64,000 nucleotides of DNA from an uncultured Latescibacterota bacterium (lineage in GTDB: Bacteria; Latescibacterota; UBA2968), in the NCBI GenBank assembly GCA_951812755.1, contig OX638329.1, positions 2,279,339 to 2,343,338 on the forward strand, written 5' to 3'. A model generated the notes under the pieces. It saw nothing but the letters and a program-made list of their open reading frames with translations, ran no database searches and was not told the origin of the DNA. The position numbers and the translations under genes are program-made. Below are positions 21,528 through 31,580 of the stretch, piece by piece; position 1 is the first letter of the stretch, and each line of letters begins with the position of its first letter.

Positions 21528-23963
21528 TTAAAAAATCGCTGTGGTTTGTTTTTCATCTGCTAATAGGTATGCAAAACCGGTATCTGGACAGTAGTCTTCT
21601 GCATTTATCAGTCTCCACAGTGCGCTATCTTCCTCATTTTCTATCTCGTCCATCGGCACCAGCGGCTCTCCAATATCAATTGCCATTTTCCTATTTACAG
21701 GAACTAAGTATTGTCGAAACAGGGCAGATAAACGTTTACGTTCAAGGAAATTTAAATTTTTACGAAATTTCCAGTCCAAGAATCTATCAAGTAATTGGTT
21801 ACCACCCTCGGGCGCAAAATGGGCTTGCAAGCGTTGCATTGCACTATTTAGTTCACACACTGGCTGGTTGACAAACACATTGTCTCTTGGAGGACCAGAG
21901 ACGAATGGTTGAATCCCCGCAAGTTCAGACCATTTTCCATGAGCTGCCTTTTCGACTTTGTCTTGCAATAGAGCTGTATAGGTATTTACATTCCAACAAG
22001 TTCGATAATACTGATCCAGTTCTGAGACGAGGTTTTCTTCTGGCAAAACATTGCTTGTATATTGCTCCAATAAACGATCTGTTTGCGTTCTTGAGTTCTC
22101 ATCCCGATAGATCCATAATCGACTGTGGTTTCCATCTTCACGCACAAATTCAAACACTACAACCTTGGCGCGTTCTCCTTCCCCATGTCGATTTGCGCGT
22201 CCGGCTGCCTGAGTTATAGATGGGAAAATTGGAAGTGCTCGTAATATTACTCGAAAACTCAAGTCTACGCCTGCTTCTAATATTTGGGTGCAGACAGCTA
22301 TTACACGTTTTTCTTTTTTTAGGCTTTTATTAATTTTTTGAATCACTTTAGCTTTGTGTGATGGCAACATCAATGAGGTTAAACAGAATATCTCTACATC
22401 TTTTAATTTTTTAGATTCTTTGATTCGTTTATAGACTCTTGCGGTGTCCTGTACCGTATTCAGGATAATCGCTACACTTTTTGCTTTTTTTATCGTTTTA
22501 ATGGTCATCTTGGCAACGGCAACTTCATTCCAAATATTCGGCTGCATGTGAATATCATATCGTCCGGCTATTTCAATTTTAGGTGCAAGGGAAATGATAG
22601 GATGTAAAATACCTTCTTCCACAGGTGGTAGTGTGGCTGTAGAAAATAATATCTGAAATGAACAATCTTCTGCCACTATGCTAAGAATACGAAGAAATAT
22701 ATTCCAGGCATTTAAATCGATAATTTGAGGTTCATCGATAATTACAAAGGCGTTTTTAAGTGCCTCAATCCTGAGACACTGATGTGCCCTACGGGGAAAA
22801 ATTGCTCGAAAGAACTGATTAAACGTTGTCGTCAAAATGGGTGTTTGCCAGGTCTCTGTAACCTCTATTTCATCGTCGTCCAATTCTGCGAGCGAAAGAT
22901 GATGGTGTTGTATAGCTTCTAATCCTGTTGTTTCCGAAATTTCTTCTGTATTCTGAGAGAGTATAGAAAGATAAGGTGCCACATATATAATCCGCTGATA
23001 TTGACCAGATGCACACGCGGTTAATGCAATTCTTAATGCCGATAACGTTTTTCCATAACCAGTAGGTAATTTTAAGGAATAAAAAAAATCCTGAGAATGT
23101 TGTAAATACTCTCTAAGCGCTTTTTCTTGAACAGCTTGGCGATGGCTAACCAGTAATGGATCGGCACCCTCTACTAAGGCTTTTTTGGCCTTTTTTTTAC
23201 AGGCTTCCGATAGTCTTTGGAGTGCATCTTTGGCATCCGAAACACTCAAATTGGCCTTATGCAGATCCCCCGCATGATATCGGTCTGCTGCAACAAGCTG
23301 TGCTGCAACTCGTGGAATACTCAAAGCGAAGCGTGTTTTGATCTTGGCGGAGTCATTGGCTTCTCGAAGCATACGGGTCAATTGTTTTCCCCGATCTCTT
23401 CGAACACGTTTTTCCCATTGGTTTGGAAATGTAGTCAACCACTTCTCAAACCCTTTCCGATTTAGCTGAATGTCCGAGAAATGTGAAATAATGAAATCAA
23501 AAATGCCATCCGTATCACAGGCATCTAAGTCTTCAGCAAAATGATTTCTCGCACCACTTTTATCCCAAGGGGTATCTCCTTCCAGATCATCCAATTGCCC
23601 GTGATGATCGTAGATCACTCGAGTCCAATCCAGTGATAGATCATAAAGCCTCAAGCGAGCTATTCTATCAATCTGCCAGATTTTGATTAGACTTTCGGCA
23701 CAATAAGCAAATAATGCAGAGCCTAATGGTGCGTGGGGAGGGCCTTTTTCAAGTTCCTCCCGTATATAATATTGCCAATCCGCATGTGCCTTAGCCACAT
23801 CGTGCAGAAGACCCGCTAAGAATGCCATGCGCTCCTCATAATTCCCCTTTTCAGAGCCACATGCATTGGCTACCGCTACAAGATGGTCTTGAAGAAGATT
23901 CTTCTGTCCATCTTTATCGTCTGGTCGAGCAATGCATCGGTCAAAAGGTATTACCATAGGCAT
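21528..23963 (-). CDS. cas3: Cas3 nuclease-helicase
   Basis: An 811-residue Cas3: an N-terminal HD nuclease (LLHDVAKAHADWQ near 51-63, later HAPLGSALFAY), then an SF2 helicase with Walker A LPTGYGKTLSALR near 300, motif II IDEPQIID in place of the more common DEAH/DECH, motif III SFQILFSTATLP, and motif VI QAAGRANRHGEG. It is recruited by the Cascade complex to unwind and degrade target DNA. Its start overlaps the cas5 end by 13 bp, so the two are coupled. Downstream it once met cas1 directly; the DUF3800 insertion now separates them. Confidence 0.93.
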   Translation of the reverse strand: MPMVIPFDRCIARPDDKDGQKNLLQDHLVAVANACGSEKGNYEERMAFLAGLLHDVAKAHADWQYYIREELEKGPPHAPLGSALFAYCAESLIKIWQIDRIARLRLYDLSLDWTRVIYDHHGQLDDLEGDTPWDKSGARNHFAEDLDACDTDGIFDFIISHFSDIQLNRKGFEKWLTTFPNQWEKRVRRDRGKQLTRMLREANDSAKIKTRFALSIPRVAAQLVAADRYHAGDLHKANLSVSDAKDALQRLSEACKKKAKKALVEGADPLLVSHRQAVQEKALREYLQHSQDFFYSLKLPTGYGKTLSALRIALTACASGQYQRIIYVAPYLSILSQNTEEISETTGLEAIQHHHLSLAELDDDEIEVTETWQTPILTTTFNQFFRAIFPRRAHQCLRIEALKNAFVIIDEPQIIDLNAWNIFLRILSIVAEDCSFQILFSTATLPPVEEGILHPIISLAPKIEIAGRYDIHMQPNIWNEVAVAKMTIKTIKKAKSVAIILNTVQDTARVYKRIKESKKLKDVEIFCLTSLMLPSHKAKVIQKINKSLKKEKRVIAVCTQILEAGVDLSFRVILRALPIFPSITQAAGRANRHGEGERAKVVVFEFVREDGNHSRLWIYRDENSRTQTDRLLEQYTSNVLPEENLVSELDQYYRTCWNVNTYTALLQDKVEKAAHGKWSELAGIQPFVSGPPRDNVFVNQPVCELNSAMQRLQAHFAPEGGNQLLDRFLDWKFRKNLNFLERKRLSALFRQYLVPVNRKMAIDIGEPLVPMDEIENEEDSALWRLINAEDYCPDTGFAYLLADEKQTTAIF

Positions 23964-24661
23964 ACGACTCCTTCATCTGGCAAATCCAGAAAAGACCATT
24001 TGTCTGTATCCGAAGCTGCAATGGGTGTGAACGTAATCGGCCCTCCCTGCACCTCATAGATCAAGTTGATTGATCCCTCAAAACGGCGATTTCCGAGATG
24101 TTCGTAAAGAATCCCTCCCACACGGGCATATTCATCTTCATCCTGGGGCATTAGTCGGGAGACTGTCCCACTCGGAACTACAGATACACAGGTCATATTC
24201 TCATGTCCTAACGGCGTCAGAGACTTGACTTCAGTATCTGAATAGGAAGCATGGAAAGCTGGAAATGTTAAACAATACGCACTTCCCATATATGTGTGAT
24301 AGTGGCTACGTCCCTCCTTGATCCGACCTTCCAGTTCCTCTTGCAAAGCCCCCTGATAATAGACTCGATAATGTGGGTTCACCACAATCTCAATTGCCGT
24401 GGGTCGATTGAATTCCGACCCACTGCTACCCATCCAACCTTTTCCAAGCATACTCATTTCGTGCGCTACCGTACGGACGGGCTGTAGAAGCCGGATACCG
24501 CAACGAGGAGATTCCGGTAGCAGCTCAAGTCCAAGAATCGAAGCTATTAAACCATGCAGTGCTGTCCGTGTGATAAAGGGATAGCTGGCATGTGTCCCCA
24601 TGGTATCCGGTCTTCGGAAATGAGCCATGTTACTGCGTAACTCAAATGCTAATACACTCAT
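23951..24661 (-). CDS. cas5: Cas5 (type I-B Cascade subunit)
   Basis: A 236-residue RAMP protein. The N-terminal LAFELRSNMAHFRRPDTM followed by SYPFITRTALHGLIASILGL is the Cas5 signature for type I-B (Cas5h/Cas5b); LLQPVRTVAHEMSML and a C-terminal strand-rich part follow. It binds the crRNA 5' handle and caps the Cas7 backbone. It lies 13 bases downstream of cas7 and overlaps cas3. Confidence 0.9.
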   Translation of the reverse strand: MSVLAFELRSNMAHFRRPDTMGTHASYPFITRTALHGLIASILGLELLPESPRCGIRLLQPVRTVAHEMSMLGKGWMGSSGSEFNRPTAIEIVVNPHYRVYYQGALQEELEGRIKEGRSHYHTYMGSAYCLTFPAFHASYSDTEVKSLTPLGHENMTCVSVVPSGTVSRLMPQDEDEYARVGGILYEHLGNRRFEGSINLIYEVQGGPITFTPIAASDTDKWSFLDLPDEGVVCLW

Positions 24662-24674
24662 ATTGAAGTCCTCA

Positions 24675-25643
24675 CTACATGGTCATTTTTTCACCAGGGA
24701 GTTCTCCAGTGCCTTGAAGTCCAGAATGTTGCCAGAGTCGAATGCGCTTGATCTTACCTTCGTTTGCATTCAAAATCTCAGCCAATTTTTCTACATCCAG
24801 CTTGATTTTTTCCAGCGAAGATGGGGGATTTTCTCCCTGCCAAGCGTCTCGTCCAGGCTCAATCTTCAATCCTTCTTCCAAAAATCCAATCCGGTCAAAA
24901 GGATCCTTGTATTCAACGTGAAGCAAAAATAATGGCTGCTGGATCCCCCGCCCTCGTGCCTGCCGATGTGCCGTACCTTTCCAAAGTCCTTCAAGCAGTA
25001 CCTCAACATCTTCTTCACTCATCATAGTATCGCCTGCAATCTGTGCATTTATTACACCAGGCATTAAAAAAAGAGCAAACGGCAAAGTATAGCTCGTCCA
25101 TATCGTACCTTGCCCCTTACCCTCTTCTTCACCTTTGTCCGTCACCTCAGTGTCCTTAGAAGGCATCACGACTGTCCCTTGGACATACTTGGTTTCTACG
25201 GGGTGAAGGGAATGTGCCCAACCAAACTGAACAGGGCCAACCTGATTAAAGCTCTTCTTTTTTACGCTGAAAACTGCCCCAAAAACGCGCATATCAAAGG
25301 CCGAGGCAAGCAACGCATCCCGAAGGTCTTTCTCAGCATCTCGCTCGGCCCTTTCAAGAATGGTTGTCGCAAGTTTCTCCCTACCCAGCAACTTGTTTCC
25401 ATCCGTGCGCTCCTCCCGGCAAAAAACAAACATTGATTTGTTCTCACCACCATCTGGATAGCGAGCTAAAACATAATCTCTAACATCACGCTTGATGCTG
25501 ACGTCCGAGAGTGAAATTCGTCCGTCTTCCTCACCAAAGATTCGACGTGCGTCGCTTTCGCGCAGGGGATCCCGGTTGGGAATACCATCTTTAACACATT
25601 TGACAAACAGAATTTCGCCGCTGTGAATCGGGTTTCCGTCCAT
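24675..25643 (-). CDS. cas7: Cas7 (Csh2-like backbone subunit)
   Basis: A 322-residue Cas7 of the Csh2 kind: GEILFVKCVKDGIPNRDP at the start, SLSDVSIKRDVRDYV, the ASAFDMRVFGAVFSVKK strand, PVQFGWAHSLHPVE, and the acidic LDVEKLAEILN tail. Several copies coat the crRNA spacer and form the spine of Cascade. It begins 17 bases after cas8 with AAAGGAG upstream of the ATG. Confidence 0.92.
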   Translation of the reverse strand: MDGNPIHSGEILFVKCVKDGIPNRDPLRESDARRIFGEEDGRISLSDVSIKRDVRDYVLARYPDGGENKSMFVFCREERTDGNKLLGREKLATTILERAERDAEKDLRDALLASAFDMRVFGAVFSVKKKSFNQVGPVQFGWAHSLHPVETKYVQGTVVMPSKDTEVTDKGEEEGKGQGTIWTSYTLPFALFLMPGVINAQIAGDTMMSEEDVEVLLEGLWKGTAHRQARGRGIQQPLFLLHVEYKDPFDRIGFLEEGLKIEPGRDAWQGENPPSSLEKIKLDVEKLAEILNANEGKIKRIRLWQHSGLQGTGELPGEKMTM

Positions 25644-25660
25644 TTTTTCTCCTTTAAATT

Positions 25661-27733
25661 TTATTCAGGTTGGTTTGCTGTTTCGGTCTGTTTTTGATCT
25701 CTGGGTCTGTCGTATCCCTGAAGGCTGTGGCCTGCCCAGAAGGATGCCATAAATTCGTCTTTATTCTTCTCTGTCTCCTGCTTTAGACGGTCATATTCCG
25801 TAAGCACGACGCCCAGTCTCTGGGGAAAATCTTCCCCCAAGTTCAGGTTTTCATATCTTGGTGCCACTTCAAAAATCTGCTTGAGCCCTTGTCTCCAAAC
25901 TTTCTCGGGCGTAAGGTCACTTCCAAACGTCAGCACTCTTTGCTTGAGGTAATCTTTCTCAGTCACGGCAAAATACTGTCTGCTGAATTGACGCATCACA
26001 GCACCGCAGGCAAAACCAAGCTCAGCCGAAGATTCAAGCTGTACCTGATCAACAGGATGCTGAAAAATAACTTGTAGCAACTTCTTCCAAGGCCGCATAG
26101 CCATATCCTGATCTCCTCCGTTTAAAAGTTTACACTGATACTCTACCCAAAATTCCAAAAATGTTAAATAAAAGATCACTTCCTCCTGTATTTCATTACG
26201 CGAATCTGGGTATCGCGGTGTAATACTCCGAAGCCGTTCCGCCACGTTCCGAATGGGTAACCGAAGACTGAGGGGCTGTCGGTGAAGGACAGCCTGTAGT
26301 TGGTCCCAAACGTATGGGCCGCGGTATCCTCTGGCTAATATAAAAGGCAAGGAACGATACCGAGAGTGATAATATGCCTTTTGCTGTTCGCTGGCATTAG
26401 GGAATATAGCTTGGAGTAATTGGCGGGCTATATCAGCCATATTTTCCGCCACTTTTTTCAAATGTTTTATCGTAGATGGAATGACATCCTCAATATAGGC
26501 GCGAAGGTGAATGTCGCCTTTGCCCGCGTCGCCTGAATAGTAGATAAGACTGAGCCGGTAGTCCCCTGCCTCAACTTCATCAGGCAAAAAGTATTCAAAC
26601 CCGGTTACAGAATCAATATACCGATCTAACATCCTGTCTTTTGCAGGTGGCTTGAGCAGGCTTGCAATATTGACTGCAAAATCTTCTCTGATTTCATTAT
26701 CCTCAAAAACCCTATCCAAGATGGGAAGAAGTAACCCGCTTCCTCGAATAGTAGGAAAATCACTGATCTTTTTACGTGCAATATGGCGAATGCCCTCGCG
26801 GTTGGATACTGGCGAAAAAATCTCTCTGGTCAGTAAATGCTGAACAGGTTGAGTAAATTTTTCAAAAAGGCAGGCCCCATATACGAGAGCTTTATAGCAC
26901 TCGGGGCAACTTCCAATGCCTTCGACCATCATCTTTTCGTTACCCCCTTGAGGCAAAGGGCAGGTCCAGGTAGGGAGATACCAAGGCCAGGACTTGCAGT
27001 AGATTGTAGCAAGATAGGCATCCTTCCCACAGAATGTACAAACTCCTTCGCGCTCTCCCTTTTCTGAACCCTCTTGCAACTTGGCCATCCAGAAAAGCTC
27101 CAGGACTCGACTGTAGTCAGGTTGGATGTATCTGTTTTGAAAAAGTTGGCTATGGCCGATATGGTTTTCTGAAGCCTGTTCTTTGTATTTATAAGCTGCA
27201 TCCGCCCCTCGCATGTCCGACAAGATCAGAACACCTAGCATTTTAGTCTTTTCATTGGTTTGAACCATTTCCAAAACGGTTTGATGAACTGAAATTGCCA
27301 CCTCTTTAATGAGGTCCTCGCTAAGATCTACGGCCGGGGTTCTTTCTAATCGACCATGGAGAAAGCTGGCTACTTCCTCCGGTGATTCGCTAAATGCATG
27401 CATGTGCCGATCATAACAAGGATACGCTGCAACGCCGTATATGCCTTGCGGATGGATGGGATTTCCTCCCTGTGGCAACACAAAAGGAGCTCCCACTGCC
27501 CGCTCTATATTTGGGACAAAATCCTTTTTTTTTCCTTCTTCGGTTTCCTGCCCCCATATTTGATAGAAGGCTGTAGGTCTCATATTGTCTGAGATTTCTA
27601 CTACAATGACATGACGGTAGAAATTTTTCACCTTTTCGTCTTGCACATTGGAAATCAACTTTAGGATTTCCTTGGCATCCATATCGCCTTCCAGTAAAGG
27701 CAGGCCCATTCGGATCAAATCTTCAACTATCAT
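25661..27733 (-). CDS. cas8b: Cas8b (Csh1-like large subunit)
   Basis: A 690-residue large subunit with a zinc-finger pair, CTFCGKDAYLATIYC and CPECYKALVYG, in the middle (about 255-315), as in Csh1/Cas8b proteins, surrounded by helical sequence. Its place between cas6 and cas7 fits the type I-B order. It should recognise the PAM and bind target DNA. I start at the ATG at 27733, which has AAAGGAG upstream; the open frame goes on to 27970 but would overlap cas6 by 210 bp. Confidence 0.88.
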   Translation of the reverse strand: MIVEDLIRMGLPLLEGDMDAKEILKLISNVQDEKVKNFYRHVIVVEISDNMRPTAFYQIWGQETEEGKKKDFVPNIERAVGAPFVLPQGGNPIHPQGIYGVAAYPCYDRHMHAFSESPEEVASFLHGRLERTPAVDLSEDLIKEVAISVHQTVLEMVQTNEKTKMLGVLILSDMRGADAAYKYKEQASENHIGHSQLFQNRYIQPDYSRVLELFWMAKLQEGSEKGEREGVCTFCGKDAYLATIYCKSWPWYLPTWTCPLPQGGNEKMMVEGIGSCPECYKALVYGACLFEKFTQPVQHLLTREIFSPVSNREGIRHIARKKISDFPTIRGSGLLLPILDRVFEDNEIREDFAVNIASLLKPPAKDRMLDRYIDSVTGFEYFLPDEVEAGDYRLSLIYYSGDAGKGDIHLRAYIEDVIPSTIKHLKKVAENMADIARQLLQAIFPNASEQQKAYYHSRYRSLPFILARGYRGPYVWDQLQAVLHRQPLSLRLPIRNVAERLRSITPRYPDSRNEIQEEVIFYLTFLEFWVEYQCKLLNGGDQDMAMRPWKKLLQVIFQHPVDQVQLESSAELGFACGAVMRQFSRQYFAVTEKDYLKQRVLTFGSDLTPEKVWRQGLKQIFEVAPRYENLNLGEDFPQRLGVVLTEYDRLKQETEKNKDEFMASFWAGHSLQGYDRPRDQKQTETANQPE

Positions 27734-27759
27734 GGTTCGCTCCTTTGAGTTTTTGGGTC

Positions 27760-28428
27760 CTATGTGATACGTGCCACAGTGCCAAACCCGCGCGAAACAG
27801 ATTTTCCGACGCCTACCCTGTCCGGTAAAAGAAAGTTCACAGAAAATAAACCCATAAATCCCTGCATTGTAATACCCTTTAAACGGCGGTTCACAGGACG
27901 CAATTTTGAACAGTCGGCCTGTAATCTCAAGGTCACCGTGTGGCAAAATGACTTGGCAAAAGAGAGACAATTTCCCACAAGAATTCGCTCAAGCAAGCGA
28001 CAACGGTCTATGTCTTTGGACAGCGTGCAATATCGGCGTGCATTATTCTGGTTTAGTGCTAGCCAGGGAGTCAGAAACCGGTATGTAACCATTCTCTTGG
28101 ATTCTCCAATTTCAACTCGCCGTTTTTGAACTGTGGACTCCTGAACAGCAAGAGTTTCTACCCCCAACTTGGTCTGATCTACCTCCAGCCACAATTGAGC
28201 CAGCAAGTCGCTGCCTTCGTCCAAACCGATTAACACCGCTTGCTTGTCCAATACCTTGAACTGAACGCGAGGATAAGTATATACAAATGTTCCGTCTCCC
28301 TTGTGATTGTGGAGCAAAATTTGATCTGCAAAAGCATTGCCAAAAAAACCACGAAGTAGGGGAGTCTCATTCGGAGATAGTTCACGAGAAAGCCTTAATT
28401 GGTATTCGGTAAGAGATAGTTCAAGCAT
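27760..28428 (-). CDS. cas6: Cas6 pre-crRNA endoribonuclease
   Basis: A 222-residue protein with TYPRVQFKVLDKQAVLIGL near residues 50-70 and a C-terminal glycine-rich segment GFMGLFSVNF with VGVGKSVSRGFGTV, the G-loop of Cas6-type RAMP proteins. It should cut the repeat RNA to leave the ATTGAAAC 5' handle seen in the repeats. It is the first cas gene of the operon, 26 bp upstream of cas8b. A promoter is expected in 28429-28590, which is AT-rich and ends at the IS1380 element. Confidence 0.85.
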   Translation of the reverse strand: MLELSLTEYQLRLSRELSPNETPLLRGFFGNAFADQILLHNHKGDGTFVYTYPRVQFKVLDKQAVLIGLDEGSDLLAQLWLEVDQTKLGVETLAVQESTVQKRRVEIGESKRMVTYRFLTPWLALNQNNARRYCTLSKDIDRCRLLERILVGNCLSFAKSFCHTVTLRLQADCSKLRPVNRRLKGITMQGFMGLFSVNFLLPDRVGVGKSVSRGFGTVARIT

Positions 28429-28589
28429 AAAAAGTCCTAAAAATTTCTACATAAAATTATCAATTAAAATTTTCGTTGGGCCTATGATACTAAATCTTGC
28501 TCAAAATGTCAAACTTTTTTTGCCAGAAATGCAGTTTTGCCGATATCATTGAACCATTGCTCAATATCTAATATGTTCATATATTCATT

Positions 28590-30307
28590 CCTAACCCGAC
28601 TAATTCATGAACAGTAATGTTTGGTTGTGTATGGCAGTCGGCGTGGGTTCCAAGCATCAAAATTAGGGCGTTTGCAGTCTTGTCTGCCTGCATAGGCGTG
28701 TTCATAAGGTGCAAGCCGCCCAGCATCGTCACCTGCCCGTCCCTGACGGTGTCAAAAAGTACAGACTCGCCCTTGCCTGCTCTTTGTGTGGAGCGGTCGG
28801 TGTATTTGTAAAGTCAGCCAATGATGGTGCAGCCCCCTTCCCCTCCCCGGTTGACAAGTTATGGCACAGCTTTTGCCAGATTGCTCAGGATTTTATCATA
28901 CAAGTGTGGCAATGGAAATGACATAGGCAGATGGAAGGTGATCTTGGTTTTCAACTCACAGACGCGTCCGGCGACTTTAAGGAAGCGATTTTGGAGTGTA
29001 TCAAACTGTGCGTTTATCCACATTGTGCCTTGTAATCCGATGTGCGCTAAGGTGTGCAACAAGACATAGGCAGCCGAATGGAGGAAGAGGCGAAACTGAT
29101 TGGCTCCAAAAGCGTGACAGGATGTGCGGTCTGAGTGGAGAAAGGTCTTGTGATTTTTAATGAAGTTTTCCATCTGTCCGCGCGCACAATAGATGTTTTG
29201 GTAGATAAAGGAGGCCCTTGAACTTTCAAGGTTGGTCACGACAAAGCGTGTGTTTTGGCCTCGGGCGGTGATTTCAGCTTTGCAGATGATGCGTCTGGCA
29301 CAGGTCCAAGTCTGGGCTTGGTAATAAAATGAGGTAAAAAGTCGCACCGGTTGCCCGGTATCTGCATACAGGCTTTTGGCCTGATCTATAAGGGGCTTTG
29401 CCAAGGTTAAAAGTCGGGTATTGGCGGTCTGTCCGAGGATAAAATAGAGGTCCTTTGTCGCACAGAAGTCCTGGACTTCTGGACTTGAGAAGTGGGCATC
29501 GCCTCGCAAAAAGAGTGCCACATGAGGCCAAGCCTGACGAATATAAGCGACTAACCGCTTGAGAATCGTGACAATCTGTTTGCCATCAGGACGCACACTC
29601 GGACGCAAAATCGTCGTGATTAGCTTACCCGATTGCCCTTCATAAATATGCAAGGGCTGGTAGGCGTAAGCATTGAAATACCCATTGAATAAAGCCAACT
29701 GCTGCGTCCCATAAACCGTATCCTGTGTATCATCTATATCTAAGATGATCGCCCGGGGTGGCTTTTTATACGAGGCAATAAAAGCATCGACAAAGGCACG
29801 CGCAATGCGATACAAATCGCTTCTGCTCATCTGATTCTCAAACCGACTCATCGTGGGTTGACTACTCAGATCTTTCCCCTGCAAGGGCAAGCGACCACAC
29901 GCCGCCTTGAAGCCGGGATCGCTTTTTAAGGCATCGCAATCATTGGCATCTTCATACCCGCAGGCGATTTGAAACACCCGCTGCTTGACCAACTCTGACA
30001 CACTGTGAGCCACATAACTTGGATGCCGACGGTCTTTGACCGCCTCAATGATGCGTGATAAAATGCCGGTTTTGGCCTCCACTTCTCGAAGCAATAAGAC
30101 ACCGCTATCGCTGGTGAGAATACCCCCATCAAAGGCGAGGTCGAGACGTTTTCCGAAAATGCTTGCCAAAGGAACCTTGCAATGATTATCTTGTGTGCTC
30201 ACGGTAGTTTCTCCCAAGTTTATTGTTCAATGGTTATGCGTGTAACCTAATATAATACAATAACTTGAATAGGGAAACTACCTTTTTTATGAATTTTTCG
30301 GGCTAAG
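28590..30307 (-). mobile_element. IS1380-family insertion sequence
   Basis: Bounded by imperfect inverted repeats: CCTAACCCGACTAATTCATG at 28590 and, inward from 30307, CTTAGCCCGAAAAATTCATA (about 15 of 20 match). IS1380 elements often begin CCTA. It contains the transposase at 28859-30217. I see no target-site duplication. The 28590-28858 part is unusually long for a noncoding end; it carries a minus-strand open frame of about 78 codons that I cannot identify (28579-28815 or so; it contains VTMLGGLHLMNTPMQADKT) and that has no clear start. Confidence 0.7.
28859..30217 (-). CDS. IS1380-family transposase
   Basis: A 452-residue DDE transposase: the N-terminal FDGGILTSDSGVLLLREVEAK is typical of the IS1380 family, then QIACGYEDANDCDALKSDPGF, a first catalytic Asp in IILDIDDTQDTVYGTQQ, and ALFLRGDAHFSSPEV for the second. 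The C-terminal region RGQMENFIKNHK contains the Glu. The reading frame is full length and undamaged, so the element may be active. It sits directly upstream of the cas operon on the same strand. Confidence 0.93.
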   Translation of the reverse strand: MGETTVSTQDNHCKVPLASIFGKRLDLAFDGGILTSDSGVLLLREVEAKTGILSRIIEAVKDRRHPSYVAHSVSELVKQRVFQIACGYEDANDCDALKSDPGFKAACGRLPLQGKDLSSQPTMSRFENQMSRSDLYRIARAFVDAFIASYKKPPRAIILDIDDTQDTVYGTQQLALFNGYFNAYAYQPLHIYEGQSGKLITTILRPSVRPDGKQIVTILKRLVAYIRQAWPHVALFLRGDAHFSSPEVQDFCATKDLYFILGQTANTRLLTLAKPLIDQAKSLYADTGQPVRLFTSFYYQAQTWTCARRIICKAEITARGQNTRFVVTNLESSRASFIYQNIYCARGQMENFIKNHKTFLHSDRTSCHAFGANQFRLFLHSAAYVLLHTLAHIGLQGTMWINAQFDTLQNRFLKVAGRVCELKTKITFHLPMSFPLPHLYDKILSNLAKAVP

Positions 30308-30327
30308 AAGATCAAGGCTCTATCCAA

Positions 30328-30341
30328 AACAAGGATTGAAA
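30328..30341 (-). repeat. Orphan CRISPR-repeat fragment
   Basis: AACAAGGATTGAAA equals the last 14 bases but one of the repeat in its transcribed orientation, 12 kb from the array and 20 bp outside the IS1380 end. It may be a chance match or a relic of a former array. Confidence 0.4.
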
Positions 30342-30394
30342 TATTGAAAATTTTATGTTAGAAGTTGCTGCTTATTCCACTAAAATAAGGCTTC

Positions 30395-31375
30395 TCATAT
30401 CCCCTTCTCATACACCCTCCCCGCTGCAATCATATCCTTTGCGATGACCTGTCGCAAATCCTCTGGTTCTATCACCTCGCAATCTGCGCCCCAGCCTCTG
30501 ATCCATGGTTTCATTTCCAGTGTGTGACTCACGGTTAATGTCATGAGGCAGCCGCCATCTGGCAGGTCGTCAATGGTATCGACGCAGGGCCAATCCGATT
30601 CCCGCACACGGTAGGCTACATTGGGCGAAAAGCGGAGTTTGACGACAATGCGCTCATCGCCGCCCATGACGCCCCAGGCTTGCGTCAGATAATCGTAGGG
30701 ATCAAAATTGTCTCGAATCTCATAAGGTGAATTGAGGATTTGGACCTGCTGCACGCGCTCGATTTTGAACTCGCGGATGGCCTGCCGCAAATGGTCATAC
30801 CCGATCACATAACAGGCATATCCCACGGGAGAAGGCTCAATAAAATACGGGTCAAAGACGCGCCTGGTGGTTTCATCGGTGGATGGATTGTAATATGTCA
30901 GACGCACCTGTTTGCGTTCAGACCACGCGCGGGTGAATGTCTCCAGAACGCGGATATACTCGCGATTCGGTTTGCGGTTGTGCGTGGCTTCGGCGGTTCG
31001 GGTGATGTGTTGACCGATTGATTCGGGTAGCGCGCTGGCGAGTTTTTCAAGCGCAGAGACGACATGCGGATTGTGTTTATCGCTGTGCGCTGAGAGCAAT
31101 CTGGCCGAGAGATATAGTGACAGCGACTCGTGCAAGTTCACGCGCACAGATGTGATATAGCGGTCTTTGTGCATGCCGAATCTGCCATCGCGTTCCCAGA
31201 TCGGTACATTGAGTTTGGAAAGGGAGTCAATATCGCGATAAATGGTGCTGCGGTGACAGCCCAGTTTTCTGCCCAATTCTAAAGCTGTAAACCCTTGAGC
31301 AGATTGAAACAGGATGCGCCCCAGTTCAATGAGCCGTTCGGAACGCCTGAACTGTTGTGTATTGTTATTTGGCAT
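30395..31375 (-). CDS. WYL-domain transcriptional regulator
   Basis: A 326-residue regulator: an N-terminal winged helix (SERLIELGRILFQSAQGF, GCHRSTIYRDIDSLSKLN) and a WYL domain (VRLTYYNPSTDETTRRVFDPYF, then YACYVIGYDHLRQAIREFKIERV), ended by a C-terminal WCX-like part. WYL proteins often stand next to CRISPR-Cas and other defence genes and control them in response to a bound ligand or nucleic acid. The ATG at 31375 has GGAG six bases upstream. It is separated from cas6 by the IS1380 element, so it could have been the immediate neighbour of cas6 before the insertion. Confidence 0.85.
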   Translation of the reverse strand: MPNNNTQQFRRSERLIELGRILFQSAQGFTALELGRKLGCHRSTIYRDIDSLSKLNVPIWERDGRFGMHKDRYITSVRVNLHESLSLYLSARLLSAHSDKHNPHVVSALEKLASALPESIGQHITRTAEATHNRKPNREYIRVLETFTRAWSERKQVRLTYYNPSTDETTRRVFDPYFIEPSPVGYACYVIGYDHLRQAIREFKIERVQQVQILNSPYEIRDNFDPYDYLTQAWGVMGGDERIVVKLRFSPNVAYRVRESDWPCVDTIDDLPDGGCLMTLTVSHTLEMKPWIRGWGADCEVIEPEDLRQVIAKDMIAAGRVYEKGI

Positions 31376-31580
31376 GGTAGTCTCCGCAGATAGTATAATG
31401 AGGGCGTGTTCCACATGTTGCGACAGGTTGTAAAAAATATGAGCACAGTTTCATCTCGCCCAAAAAATAAAGCCGAGGGGCAAATCAACTTCATACCGGG
31501 ATGACGAGCAAAACCTTCTGGATCGCGGCTAAAACCATGCCGCGATGACGGTGCTGTTGATGGGTTGATTGAGTAGAACA

